The notes under the pieces: generated by a model
Database searches by the model: none
Seen by the model: only the letters and a program-made list of their open reading frames with translations
Told to the model about the DNA's origin: nothing
NCBI GenBank assembly: GCA_031200235.1
Contig: CP133595.1
Location: forward strand, 1,636,877 to 1,700,876
From: Cuniculiplasma divulgatum
GTDB lineage: Archaea; Thermoplasmatota; Thermoplasmata; Thermoplasmatales; Thermoplasmataceae
Direction of reading: 5' to 3'
Length of the DNA stretch: 64,000 nucleotides
Position numbers and translations under genes: made by a program
Part shown: piece after piece, positions 33,372-42,495 of the stretch
Layout of the letters: each line of letters starts with the position of its first letter
Numbering within the stretch: the first letter of the stretch is position 1

Positions 33372-35674
33372 CGGAAGCTGCTGAAACACAGAATAAGGTG
33401 CGGATTCTCGGCAAGGCTCCTCAGTACTTAGAGAAACTGAGTCAGTCCATGTCTCTGGGGCTGTCTCAGGAGGAAATGATAATGCTCCAGAACTACTTTG
33501 AAGGAATTGGCAGGGACCCCACAGATGTGGAGATGCAGGCAATGGCACAGGCCTGGAGCGAACACTGCTGCTACAAATCGTCAAAATTCTATCTCCGCAA
33601 ATATTTTGGCGGACTGGAAAAACATGATGCCATTCTTGCAATGGAGGATGATGCAGGAGTTGTCGCATTCGATGATGATTATGCATATGTCCTGAAAATG
33701 GAGAGCCATAACCACCCAAGCGCCATTGAGCCATATGGTGGTGCGGCAACGGGAGTTGGCGGCATAATCAGGGATGTCCTCTGCATGGGGGCGCAGCCCA
33801 TTGCACTTGTTGACTCAATATATTTTGGCGAAGTCTGGGCAGAAGAATGGAAGGAAAAGACACTGCATCCAAGGTTCATCCTGAACAGTGTTGTTGGCGG
33901 CATCAGGGATTACGGAAACAGGGTTGGCTTACCAAACGTTGCCGGATCTGTGGACTTCGACCGTTCATTTAATCATTCTCCACTGGTCAACGCAGGCTGC
34001 ATTGGCATTGTTCGCAAAGATGGTATAATAAGGAGCTTTGTATCAAAGCCCGGTGACATTTTTGTCCTGGCTGGTGGAAGGACGGGCCGTGATGGGATTC
34101 ATGGAGTAAACTTCGCCTCGGCAAATCTCCAGGAGAAAAGCGGGAAGAATAAATCTGTGGTCCAGCTGGGAAACCCAATTGTGAAGGAACCCCTGATACA
34201 CGCGGTCCTCGAGGCAAGTGACGCGCATATAGTGGACGGCATGAAAGATTTAGGCGGCGGGGGTCTCTCCAGCTCTGTTGGAGAAATGTGTCTCTCAGGT
34301 GGCGTTGCCGCTGAGATCGACCTTGAAAACGTTCTACTGAAGGAACCTGCAATGCAGCCGTGGGAAATATGGATCAGCGAGAGCCAGGAAAGGATGCTCA
34401 TGGCAATTGATCCTTCAAACCTGCCTGAGCTTTCAATGATTTTCGAAAAGTGGGACATAGAATTTTCTGTTATAGGAAGAATTGTGGAGGGAAATAATCT
34501 CATCATTCGCCATAATGGATTAACTGTGCTGGACCTCGATCTGGATTTCCTGACATCGGGGCCCGTATACTGCAGGAACTATGAGATGCCAGACAAGAAA
34601 ATTATAGACTATGTACTTCCTGCCGAGAATTTCAACCTCAAGGAATTGCTGATGAAATTCCTTGCGAACCCGGAAAACTGCGCACGTTTCAACATAACAA
34701 GGCAGTATGATCACACAGTGCGTGGAAGCACTGTTATAAGGCCACTGTCCGGGGAGCCGAACCACGAGACCCACTCGGATGCCGCCATCATTAAGCCGGT
34801 GGAACAATCCAACCGCGGCCTTGCCATCACTGCAGGTTCCAGATATGACATGGTGGCAATTGATCCTCTTGCTGGGACCCTGGCCACAATGACTGAGGCA
34901 TACCTGAATATACTGGCCACAGGAAGCATGCCCAACTCGGTGGTGGATTGCATAAATCTTGGTAATCCTGAAGATCCCATCATAATGGGGCAGCTTGTGC
35001 AGATATCATCTGCAATATCTGAATTCTGCAGGAAACTGGCACTTCCTGTTGTTGCAGGAAATGTGAGCCTTTACAACCAGTATTCTGGAACAGACATCAA
35101 GCCTGTTCCCAACATTATGATGGTTGGAATCACTCCTGATGTTGCGCATGCAGTAAGCACAGATTTCAAGAAAGCTGGTAGCTCAATATACATTATAGGT
35201 AAGGAATCATCGTCACTTGGCGGAAGCCGACTCCTGAAGTTTCTGGGAATCAAGTCATCATCTGTACCGTGGTTTGACATGGAAGAACTGGCATCCATCT
35301 CAGGGCCATTCATCAGGGCAGCAGGCATGGATCTTATTCTTGCAGCCCATGATATTTCGTCAGGCGGGCTAATTCAGGCTCTGCTGGAAATGTCATTCGG
35401 TTCAGGCATAGGATTCAGTGTGGACCTTTCAGAAATTTCTCCGGCACGAACCATAGAGAAGCTGTTCTCAGAGGGAGGGGAGCGCATCCTGGTTGAGGTT
35501 TCACAGGAAAATGACGAAAAGTTCATGGAAATGCTTGACGGCATACAGATCACCCGTATAGGCAGCACCATTGAAAACAGCATCACCATAAAGGATCTGC
35601 AGATGCCGGTTCTGGATGGAACCGTTGAAGAGTTCAGGGAAGCCTGGGTACACGGGCTTGACAATTACATTTAG
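33368..35674 (+). CDS. purL: Phosphoribosylformylglycinamidine synthase subunit PurL
   Basis: PurL is the ATP-dependent synthetase that converts FGAR to FGAM with ammonia from PurQ. The 768-residue length fits the small (non-fused) PurL. Key blocks are AQAWSEHCCYKSSKF near residue 65, the metal and substrate block HNHPSAIEPYGGAATGVGG near 117-135, and a second half-repeat with AGNVSLYNQ and HDISSGGL. It lies between purS and an 88-residue unknown in one operon. Confidence 0.95.
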   Translation: MTEAAETQNKVRILGKAPQYLEKLSQSMSLGLSQEEMIMLQNYFEGIGRDPTDVEMQAMAQAWSEHCCYKSSKFYLRKYFGGLEKHDAILAMEDDAGVVAFDDDYAYVLKMESHNHPSAIEPYGGAATGVGGIIRDVLCMGAQPIALVDSIYFGEVWAEEWKEKTLHPRFILNSVVGGIRDYGNRVGLPNVAGSVDFDRSFNHSPLVNAGCIGIVRKDGIIRSFVSKPGDIFVLAGGRTGRDGIHGVNFASANLQEKSGKNKSVVQLGNPIVKEPLIHAVLEASDAHIVDGMKDLGGGGLSSSVGEMCLSGGVAAEIDLENVLLKEPAMQPWEIWISESQERMLMAIDPSNLPELSMIFEKWDIEFSVIGRIVEGNNLIIRHNGLTVLDLDLDFLTSGPVYCRNYEMPDKKIIDYVLPAENFNLKELLMKFLANPENCARFNITRQYDHTVRGSTVIRPLSGEPNHETHSDAAIIKPVEQSNRGLAITAGSRYDMVAIDPLAGTLATMTEAYLNILATGSMPNSVVDCINLGNPEDPIIMGQLVQISSAISEFCRKLALPVVAGNVSLYNQYSGTDIKPVPNIMMVGITPDVAHAVSTDFKKAGSSIYIIGKESSSLGGSRLLKFLGIKSSSVPWFDMEELASISGPFIRAAGMDLILAAHDISSGGLIQALLEMSFGSGIGFSVDLSEISPARTIEKLFSEGGERILVEVSQENDEKFMEMLDGIQITRIGSTIENSITIKDLQMPVLDGTVEEFREAWVHGLDNYI

Positions 35675-35683
35675 GTGTGAAAA

Positions 35684-35950
35684 ATGGTGGAAGACATTTA
35701 CGTTAAGAGGGAATATCTAAAGGATCAGGATGTTACAGTTGAAACAAACTACAGGCTAGGGTTTGACGCCGACAGGACCTGCGGTTTCTCAAGGGTGTTC
35801 AAGGGACGGCTGGATGATAAGCCGGAAGATGAAAATTACGAGATCTACCAGGAACTTTATGAATGCGGACTTAACAGTGAAGAGGTTGAAAAAAGGCACA
35901 TGAAGGTCGTTCAGGAAATTCTGGAAGGGAGGATAGACGTAGATTTCTAG
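35684..35950 (+). CDS. Conserved-looking small protein after purL
   Basis: The 88-residue acidic protein follows purL by nine bases and is probably in the same transcript. It contains GFDADRTCGFSRVFKGRLDD and a helical C-terminal half (EIYQELYECGLNSEEVEKRHMKVV in two pieces) with two Cys. I do not recognise the family; its position suggests a part in purine metabolism or its control. It overlaps the convergent riboflavin kinase gene by four bases. Confidence 0.7.
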   Translation: MVEDIYVKREYLKDQDVTVETNYRLGFDADRTCGFSRVFKGRLDDKPEDENYEIYQELYECGLNSEEVEKRHMKVVQEILEGRIDVDF

Positions 35951-36636
35951 TTAAATGGGCCTTCAATGTCCACTATTATCTTCTGGCCATCCTCAAGATG
36001 AAGTTTTTCCCTGAGGTACTCTGGCGATATTATTTCCATGACGTCGCTGTAGACAGATCTTTCCGGGAAGATTACCGCACATACAGTCCCGTTCAGCTGT
36101 CCACGGAAGCATTTTACTGGCCCGTAGGTTCTATCTTCAGTGGTGAACCCGTCAATATGGATTCCGTCCATGGTTCTCAGTTTCCTCAGTGAAATTTCAT
36201 GGGACGGATCGATTTTAACATTCAGGGTGCCAAGAAATGGTATGTATCCAAGTTTTTCCTGGAACTGGATTACGTAATACTTCCTTGAAATGTAATATCT
36301 TCCTTCACCAAGGCCACTCTGTACAGTTCCGGCAAGTTTCATCTTCGTCGGCTTTTCCAGTATTATTCCCAGGTCCGTGTATTCTCTCATAAGTAGATCC
36401 ATTCCTCTGGCTGTGATGGAAATCTCCTGTCGTCTTCCATTCATCTGCCTGGTTATCAGGCCTTCTTTAAGGAGATCAAGGATGAGCCGTGATGCGGTTT
36501 GCTGGCTTATTCCCATAAACTTTCCAAGATCTCCGGACGAAAGGGAGACCTGTTGTTTCGATCCGCCAATGGTCTTGATGGACTTTATGGCCCAGTACCT
36601 GTAATAAGGAAGTTCCGATGTCATTGTGATTGTCAC
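35947..36636 (-). CDS. rbkR: CTP-dependent riboflavin kinase with HTH domain (RbkR)
   Basis: The 229-residue protein fuses an N-terminal winged HTH (LGKFMGISQQTASRLILDLLKEGLI, residues about 36-60) to an archaeal CTP-dependent riboflavin kinase domain (GRYYISRKYY, GYIPFLGTLNVKI, then the C-terminal LREKLHLEDGQKIIVDI). RbkR proteins phosphorylate riboflavin to FMN and also act as transcription factors for rib genes. It supplies the kinase step missing from the rib operon at 14-16.7 kb and probably regulates it. Start could be Met1 or Met5. Confidence 0.92.
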   Translation of the reverse strand: MTITMTSELPYYRYWAIKSIKTIGGSKQQVSLSSGDLGKFMGISQQTASRLILDLLKEGLITRQMNGRRQEISITARGMDLLMREYTDLGIILEKPTKMKLAGTVQSGLGEGRYYISRKYYVIQFQEKLGYIPFLGTLNVKIDPSHEISLRKLRTMDGIHIDGFTTEDRTYGPVKCFRGQLNGTVCAVIFPERSVYSDVMEIISPEYLREKLHLEDGQKIIVDIEGPFN

Positions 36637-36675
36637 CTGATTCAGGGGGCGGTATTCTTTTTTGCCATCCCGGCA

Positions 36676-37041
36676 TTAACTGGAGATATCTATCCTGCTT
36701 TTTCCCCTTATGGAAAATGTCCTGATACCATTGGACCGTGCCCTCTCCGTGAGCTCCCTGTCGTTGGTGAGAATGGCAGCCTCATATGCCAGGGCAATAT
36801 TCAGTATGCAGTCATCGCCTGACCCCTCGGATTCCACAATCTGAAATTTTGAGGCCATTTTCAGGGCACCGGAGGCTTCAGGAAGGCGGGTTGAAAGACC
36901 AACCAGCTCATCCAAGACACACTTTGGTATGAGAATTTTTCTTATCTCCGGAAACTCCAGAAGTTGCGCCCTTATGTCAACACGGTTCCTGATGGCATAA
37001 ATCAGGCTATTAGTGTCGACAAATATGACTCCAGAGGACAT
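36676..37041 (-). CDS. PIN-domain ribonuclease, Fcf1/VapC9-like
   Basis: A PIN-domain nuclease of about 121 residues. The acidic metal site is visible as FVDTNSLIYAI at the N-terminus, CVLDELVGL near 47, and DDCILNIA plus ILTNDRELTERARSNGI in the second half. The spacing and position next to aIF2-beta match the archaeal Fcf1-like proteins thought to act in rRNA processing; no antitoxin is adjacent. The frame extends to 37077, but the Met at 37041 starts just after the aIF2-beta stop. Confidence 0.87.
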   Translation of the reverse strand: MSSGVIFVDTNSLIYAIRNRVDIRAQLLEFPEIRKILIPKCVLDELVGLSTRLPEASGALKMASKFQIVESEGSGDDCILNIALAYEAAILTNDRELTERARSNGIRTFSIRGKSRIDISS

Positions 37042-37045
37042 GTGT

Positions 37046-37672
37046 TTATTGCTTCTCCCGGTCACGTACCTCAGCAATGGCCGTGTTGTTTCTTATCCTT
37101 TTAATCAGCACCTTTACGGTCTCGCCCTTCTTCACCCCGGGAACAAATATATTGAAACCCCTGTAAAATGCTCGTCCTTCTCCCGAGCTTCCCACCTTGG
37201 TGATCTCCACGGTGTATTCTTTTCCTTCCTCTATGGTTGTTTCATCATCCCTTGCATCACTTACAACCCTTATGGGATGCTGGGCTCCGCAGGCCTTACA
37301 CGCCAGAACATAGGTTCTTCCTATCTTCTGTATTTCCGTATCAGGTGAGTGACATTCATAGCAGAACAGGTAGGAATCCATATACTGCTTTATCTTGGAA
37401 GAGATCTGGTCGCCTGATATCTTCCTGTTTATAATTAGCCGTTTGCCGGATATGGTAACGCCAATCCCGAATTCCGTCATCAGGAATTTTGCGATGTGTT
37501 TGGGATCGCGGTTCATCATGTCAGCAATGTCAATGAAGTTCCTGATTATTGTTGCCTTCCCCTCCTGTATCACATCTGGATCTGGAATCTGGAGCCTCTG
37601 CTGGTTCATATTTGATTTTGAAAGCACATTTTCGGCTTTCTTAAGCAATTTTTCATAATCCTGATTATCCAT
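37046..37672 (-). CDS. Translation initiation factor aIF2-beta with TRAM domain
   Basis: The beta subunit of archaeal IF2, which helps deliver initiator tRNA. The core shows PDPDVIQEGKATIIRNF and the zinc ribbon CYEC ... CKACG near residues 103-128. A C-terminal TRAM domain (EGKEYTVEITKVGSSGEGRA, residues about 145-205) is added, as in some Thermoplasmata factors. It is immediately upstream of the PIN-domain gene. Confidence 0.93.
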   Translation of the reverse strand: MDNQDYEKLLKKAENVLSKSNMNQQRLQIPDPDVIQEGKATIIRNFIDIADMMNRDPKHIAKFLMTEFGIGVTISGKRLIINRKISGDQISSKIKQYMDSYLFCYECHSPDTEIQKIGRTYVLACKACGAQHPIRVVSDARDDETTIEEGKEYTVEITKVGSSGEGRAFYRGFNIFVPGVKKGETVKVLIKRIRNNTAIAEVRDREKQ

Positions 37673-38032
37673 GGTATGGTCATTATTAGGGCGTTAATAA
37701 CCTTAGATCATGGCATTAACATGAGAAAGGAAGCAAATTCGGAAAATTTGTATCTGGGATATTCCCTTGACGATCATGCTTTTTACGGTAATAGGCGGGA
37801 AATTTTGCAGTTTTCATAACTTTAATATGTAGTATAAATAATAAAAATGTACAAGGTATTGACCAGCATAAATCATCAAATAAAGCAAAGTTGTAATGAA
37901 ATTTGATTTATGCTTGAAAATAGTCAGTTTTAACTGCATTAGAATAATACTATTGTCATTACATCTCGCGAAAAATGTATGTACACAGAAAAAAATTTAA
38001 ATACATATAACGTTATAATCTTAAGAACAGAA
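37673..38032. other. Intergenic upstream of RHH/FtsZ-like operon
   Basis: An AT-rich stretch with no coding frame. It contains the inverted repeat at 37865-37914 and, further right, the TATA-like AAATACATATAAC (about 37996-38008) placed 25-30 bases before TTG 38033. Confidence 0.55.
37865..37914. repeat. 11-bp perfect inverted repeat
   Basis: AGCATAAATCA (37865-37875) and TGATTTATGCT (37904-37914) are exact reverse complements with a 28-base AT-rich spacer. The repeat lies about 120 bases before the double RHH gene. RHH proteins bind short repeats, so it could be an autoregulatory site; a terminator for something upstream is less likely because aIF2-beta runs the other way. Confidence 0.4.
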
Positions 38033-38449
38033 TTGACTCTTGACAACAAAGATACCAAACTGACCATCCGCATTGCGGACGAAGACCTACGGGAAATAGA
38101 TGAATTCCTGGCCAGTAACCAGCGGTTTGGGAGTCGATCCGAATTCATTAGACATTCAGTTCTGGATTACATTTCCAGAACTCGCGTTGGAATAATAGAT
38201 CAATCAGAGCCTGGACTCAAACTCAGCAAGAACATGGACACTATCATAACATCCGCAGTTCAGAAAGGCTTTTTCAAGACAAAGGAAGAGGTCATAGAAA
38301 TGCTGCTGGAACGAGCAATGAAGAACAACGCTCTGCACGAAATACTATCAGAGAAACTTCAGAGTTACAGTTCAGTTGTTGAAGACCTGGAGAAATTCGA
38401 TTCTCTTCAGGATAAATTGGGGATAAATGCTGCCAAGAAAAGAATATAG
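38033..38449 (+). CDS. Double ribbon-helix-helix regulator, CdrS/CdrL-like
   Basis: A CopG/Arc-type DNA-binding protein. The first RHH unit is TKLTIRIADEDLREIDEFL followed by FGSRSEFIRHSVLDYI; a second looks like GLKLSKNMDTIITSAVQ with FKTKEEVIEMLLERAM. The frame is open from ATG 37979, but TTG 38033 lies 25-30 bases after the best TATA box and just before the domain, giving 138 residues. It is 13 bases before a tubulin/FtsZ-like gene, echoing the cdrS-ftsZ2 pair of haloarchaea, where the RHH protein controls division genes. Confidence 0.8.
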   Translation: MTLDNKDTKLTIRIADEDLREIDEFLASNQRFGSRSEFIRHSVLDYISRTRVGIIDQSEPGLKLSKNMDTIITSAVQKGFFKTKEEVIEMLLERAMKNNALHEILSEKLQSYSSVVEDLEKFDSLQDKLGINAAKKRI

Positions 38450-38462
38450 GAAAGGTGCATAA

Positions 38463-39236
38463 ATGGAAACAATAAGTGTTCAGAACATAGAGGGCGTTGT
38501 CAAAGGTCTCATAAGGAAATACTATTCCGAGAGAATGGATAACGTTGTCATAGCTTTTGGAACTGCAGGAGACAAAGTCCTGAGAAACATAAGGCCTCTT
38601 CAGATACGGAGGACAGTCTACCGATCTGTCCAGTTGAAGAAGGAACGGGCGGTTTCACCAACGGTGCAGGCCCAGGATGCCGAGATAATACTGGCAGAGC
38701 CTGAGCCAGTTAAGGTTTCCATCATATCCAGAGAGGAATATGAGTATAGAAAGAACATTGATCAGTTTGATTGCTGGCAGGATCCACTGGAAGCGGCTAC
38801 CGTTAACACCACATTCATTGAAGGCTCTGGTGATGCTGAGGCCACGGCAAGGGAACTCCTCTGTGAAGTGGAGAAATCCAATTCCTACATACTCATAAGC
38901 GGGTTTGGCGGTGATTTCGCTCAGGATCTGCACATGGCATTTTCACTTCTTCTCAAGGAAAGAAACATTCCCCATCTGAACGTTATAATAAAGCCATCCA
39001 GAGAAGACTTAAAAAGAAGGAAGACTGCAGAAAGCGGAATCAAGAAGCTTGAAGCCGCCTGTGGAAAGCCAAGGATTTATGACAATGAGAGGCTCATAGA
39101 GAAAAACAAGGAATATGCCCGAGAGAAAGATGGCGTAATAAGAAAAATAAATGTCAGAATCGCCAGGGACGTAGAGGTCTATTCCACAAGGCTCTCCAAT
39201 GCCTCTGAACTTTTAAAATACCAGCTGTCAGCCTAA
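38463..39236 (+). CDS. Divergent FtsZ/tubulin-like protein lacking the GGGTGTG loop
   Basis: The 257-residue protein follows FtsZ order at low identity. [18 protein letters not shown] (residues 26-43) resembles the first nucleotide loop. [13 protein letters not shown] (near 143-155) sits where FtsZ has [30 protein letters not shown] (near 170-189) matches the strand and helix TKPF-x-EG-x-R-x-x-x-A, and [11 protein letters not shown] matches VIPNDRLL. The C-terminal domain of FtsZ is absent. GTP binding would have to be altered or lost. I infer a polymer partner or regulator of cell division; no search was run to confirm the family. Confidence 0.6.
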   Translation: METISVQNIEGVVKGLIRKYYSERMDNVVIAFGTAGDKVLRNIRPLQIRRTVYRSVQLKKERAVSPTVQAQDAEIILAEPEPVKVSIISREEYEYRKNIDQFDCWQDPLEAATVNTTFIEGSGDAEATARELLCEVEKSNSYILISGFGGDFAQDLHMAFSLLLKERNIPHLNVIIKPSREDLKRRKTAESGIKKLEAACGKPRIYDNERLIEKNKEYAREKDGVIRKINVRIARDVEVYSTRLSNASELLKYQLSA

Positions 39237-39709
39237 ACAAGGCTGGCAGTTATCTCCCTTTCATTCATAGTTCTTTCACAGAAGTTGCACCTGATGAGAA
39301 GAGGCTTTTTGCTAATGAGACTGAACTCCCCCTGCACAGGTTCTTTCATGTTTGTAATGCAATTGGCATTGGAACATTTTACTATCCCAACAATTCTCTG
39401 GGGTAGCTCCACAGGAAATTTCTCTATGATCTCATAGTTGCTCACTATGCTGATGGTGGCGTCCGGCGCAATAAGTGAAATCTTATCCACCTCGAACTTC
39501 TCAAGATCCCTGTTCTCTATCTTTATGACATCCTTGGTACCCAGCCTCTTGGATGTCACTCTGATGCCAATGCTGATGGAGTTCTCAACGTGATCATCTA
39601 TTTTCAGTATTGAAAGAACCCTCAGCGCTTTTCCAGGCGGAATATGATCAATTACAGTGCCGTCTTTTATCTTTGAAATTTTTAAGGTCTGTTCATCCAT
39701 TTCATTCAC
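39233..39709 (-). CDS. pyrI: Aspartate carbamoyltransferase regulatory subunit
   Basis: PyrI binds nucleotide effectors and controls PyrB. The 158-residue protein has the N-terminal allosteric region ([20 protein letters not shown]) and the C-terminal zinc domain with CSNANC (C-x4-C) and CNFC (C-x2-C) ligands. Its start overlaps the pyrB stop by four bases. The 3' end overlaps the FtsZ-like gene by four bases on the other strand. Confidence 0.95.
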   Translation of the reverse strand: MNEMDEQTLKISKIKDGTVIDHIPPGKALRVLSILKIDDHVENSISIGIRVTSKRLGTKDVIKIENRDLEKFEVDKISLIAPDATISIVSNYEIIEKFPVELPQRIVGIVKCSNANCITNMKEPVQGEFSLISKKPLLIRCNFCERTMNEREITASLV

Positions 39710-40644
39710 CCCAGAATAAGTGATATTATTGCCATCCTAACCGGAACACCGTTATTGGCCTGCCTGAAATATGCTGCCTTAGGTGATGAATCAACATCGG
39801 GAGAGATTTCATCGACCCTTGGAAGTGGATGCATTATGATGGATTTTTCCTTCATTGCTGAAACCGTTTCAGAATTTATCTTGTATGAGCCTATGACACT
39901 CTGGTACTCATTGGGATCTGAAAATCTCTCCTTCTGAATTCTTGTAACGTAAAGCACATCAGTTTCCGGCAGCACCTCAGAAAGATTCTCGGTAACATTC
40001 AGCTTGAAATCCGCCGGCAGCATGGAAACAACATGGTCCGGCATCTTGAGAATTGGTGGTGCAACAAGGTTCACTCTGGCATTGAATCTTGAAAGAGCAA
40101 GCACAAGGGAGTGCACCGTTCTTCCGTACCTCAGGTCTCCTACAATTGTTACGGTCTTTCCACTGATTCCACCAAGTTCCTTTCGGATTGTGTACAGATC
40201 AAGAACGGTCTGAGTGGGATGCTGCCCTGATCCGTCACCGGCATTCACAATAGGTTTGGATGTAAATCTGGAGGCCAGCCTTGCTGCACCCTCCATTGGA
40301 TGCCTGATTACAATTATATCAGAATATCCCTCTGCCATCCTCACTGTGTCCGCAAGTGTTTCACCCTTGGCCACGGATGATGACTTTGCCTCAGGAACAC
40401 TTATTACGGAACCTCCGAGCCTCTGCATGGCACTCTCAAATGAGAGCCTGGTTCTGGTGCTTGGCTCGTAAAAGAAAGTTGCCATAATCTTTCCTTTCAT
40501 AAGTTCAAGCGGTTTGCCTGACTTGAGTGATTTCTCCATGTTTTCTGCGGCCTTGAAAATCTCTGAAAGTTCATCGTCACCGATGTCGTTGATGGACACA
40601 ACGCTTTTATTTCTTAACATCGGGATGTTGCATTGTGCCGCCAA
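39706..40644 (-). CDS. pyrB: Aspartate carbamoyltransferase catalytic subunit
   Basis: PyrB joins carbamoyl phosphate and aspartate, the committed step of pyrimidine synthesis. The 312 residues show [20 protein letters not shown] near residue 58 (carbamoyl phosphate site), [12 protein letters not shown] near 142 and [10 protein letters not shown] near 270. It forms a pyrBI operon and works with pyrD/pyrK at 4.2-5.9 kb. Confidence 0.96.
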   Translation of the reverse strand: MAAQCNIPMLRNKSVVSINDIGDDELSEIFKAAENMEKSLKSGKPLELMKGKIMATFFYEPSTRTRLSFESAMQRLGGSVISVPEAKSSSVAKGETLADTVRMAEGYSDIIVIRHPMEGAARLASRFTSKPIVNAGDGSGQHPTQTVLDLYTIRKELGGISGKTVTIVGDLRYGRTVHSLVLALSRFNARVNLVAPPILKMPDHVVSMLPADFKLNVTENLSEVLPETDVLYVTRIQKERFSDPNEYQSVIGSYKINSETVSAMKEKSIIMHPLPRVDEISPDVDSSPKAAYFRQANNGVPVRMAIISLILG

Positions 40645-41115
40645 TTAATAATCTTTGCAGGTTCCAACAGCATAATATTTGGGATGGCTCGCATCTGCAC
40701 TAAATGCCTTCAGCTCTAATATATGAAGAGGTTCGGTGCATTTTCTGCATGATTACTGGCATTCAAGTATTGCAATCCGAAAATTTCTGAATTGTTGCAT
40801 TAGAAACAATGCCTGGAAGTTAAAAATCAGTGTGCAGGAATAAGGCCACTGACTTTGAAGAAAATTGGAACATAAAGCATCCATTACAGTACGGTAGTCA
40901 GAATTGACGCTGGAAGTCTGGCCACAATGATTTCCTGTGAGATTTTGTTTTCATTATACCTGACCTGTCTGTCCATCTAATTGATTCACGGGTTAACAGA
41001 ATGCGTACATTAGATGATCAAGTGAGGTCGCACATGTTACAATCGTCGCCAGCCATAGGACAAATGTGCCCCTCTGTCAGTACATTTTTAAGGTTTCTGT
41101 CCCTCATGCAAGGTG
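40645..41115. other. Intergenic, no gene seen
   Basis: About 470 bases between divergent pyrB and the HMG-CoA reductase gene. No coding frame or tRNA is seen. A TATA-like CATTTTTAAGG (about 41083-41093) sits 25-30 bases before the reductase ATG. Short boxes resembling C/D guide RNAs were looked for but not found convincingly. Confidence 0.5.
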
Positions 41116-42387
41116 ATGTCCGGAAAAACTTCAGAGATTTCAGGCTTCTATAAACTGACGCCAGAAGAAAGGGCCCAGGTTGTTGCGAGATTTGCTGGCC
41201 TTAATGACTCCGACATTGAAGAAATCTCAAAGACTGGTTCACTTCCTCTTGACCTCGCTGACAAACTCATTGAAAATGTCATTTCAACGGTCGAACTGCC
41301 AGTTGGAATTGCAGTCAACTTCCTCATTAATGGCAGGGATTATCTCATACCCATGGCCATAGAAGAAGCCTCTGTTGTGGCTGCATGCAGCAACGCTGCC
41401 AAGATAGCGCGTGCATCTGGGGGCTTCCAGTCAACATCCTCTGATCCTGTCATGATAGGGCAGGTGCAGCTCATGGGTTGCGGAGATTTTGGAAAAGTGC
41501 GGGAAGCCGTTGAAGAACATAAGGGTGAAATTCTTGACCTGGCCAACAGCAGGAGCAGGACTCTTTCATCCATGAAAGCAGGAGCAAGGGATGTGGAGAT
41601 CCGGAAGATCAACGACCCAGAAGGAAGCATAGTTCTTCATCTGAAGGTAGATGTACGTGATGCAATGGGGGCAAATGTGGTCAACAGCATGTGCGAAGCT
41701 GTTGCACCCTTCCTTGAGAGTATTACAGGATGCAAGACGAACCTGAGGATTTTGAGCAATCTCACGCCAGACAGGATAGCACGTTCAAAAGCAAAGTTCA
41801 GGAAAGATCTCATAGGGGGAGAAGAGGTTGTGAAGAGGATCATAAGGTCCTATGAAATGGCGGACGTCGATCCCTACCGCGCTGCCACGCATAACAAAGG
41901 CATCATGAACGGTGTTGACGCCGTGATCCTTGCAACCATGAACGACTGGCGTTCTGCGGAAGCTAATGCTCATACCTATAATAATCTGAGCGGACACCTT
42001 TCACTTACTAGGTACAGCCAGGATGAGAATGGAGACCTGATCGGTGAAATTGAAATCCCTGTGGCAGTTGGTACTGTTGGTGGCTCTACAAACACAGTCA
42101 AAAAGGCGGCAATATTCCGAAAGATACTGAGTGTGGGTTCTTCATCAGAATTTGCTCAGGTTCTGGCAGCAGTTGGTCTTGCACAGAATTTTGCTGCACT
42201 GCGGGCTCTGTCTGCAGAGGGCATTCAGAAGGGGCATATGGGGCTGCATGCCAGGAGTCTTGCCGTGTCCGTTGGAGCAAAGGGGAACGAAATTGACCGA
42301 ATAAGTGAAACCATGGTAAGCGAGGGAAATATAAGCATGGCAAGAGCCCGGGATTTACTGGAATCAATAAGAAAATCAAGTGCCTGA
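41116..42387 (+). CDS. hmgA: Hydroxymethylglutaryl-CoA reductase, class II-like
   Basis: The enzyme makes mevalonate for isoprenoid lipids. The 423-residue protein has ENVISTVELPVGIAVNFL (catalytic Glu region), PMAIEEASVVAACSNAAK, the cofactor-binding block DAMGANVVNSMCEAVAPFL near 180, and the C-terminal GLHARSLAV with the catalytic His. Length and blocks fit class II enzymes (Pseudomonas type) known from Thermoplasma. A GTG directly before the ATG is in frame; the ATG fits the TATA spacing better. Confidence 0.94.
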   Translation: MSGKTSEISGFYKLTPEERAQVVARFAGLNDSDIEEISKTGSLPLDLADKLIENVISTVELPVGIAVNFLINGRDYLIPMAIEEASVVAACSNAAKIARASGGFQSTSSDPVMIGQVQLMGCGDFGKVREAVEEHKGEILDLANSRSRTLSSMKAGARDVEIRKINDPEGSIVLHLKVDVRDAMGANVVNSMCEAVAPFLESITGCKTNLRILSNLTPDRIARSKAKFRKDLIGGEEVVKRIIRSYEMADVDPYRAATHNKGIMNGVDAVILATMNDWRSAEANAHTYNNLSGHLSLTRYSQDENGDLIGEIEIPVAVGTVGGSTNTVKKAAIFRKILSVGSSSEFAQVLAAVGLAQNFAALRALSAEGIQKGHMGLHARSLAVSVGAKGNEIDRISETMVSEGNISMARARDLLESIRKSSA

Positions 42388-42495
42388 ATCTGCCTTTCTA
42401 TTTTCAGCCGATTTTGATCGTAAATTTGGGAGGGATCTTCATACATTTCATGGAGAGGCAGAACTCACCGAATTTATTTATATGCAGATAAAATC

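Noticed and set aside
36676-37041. VapC toxin of a toxin-antitoxin pair
   Set aside because: No antitoxin gene is adjacent; the position beside aIF2-beta fits the Fcf1-like group.
40645-41115. Possible C/D box guide RNA
   Set aside because: Only partial box C-like strings and no paired box D at the right distance.
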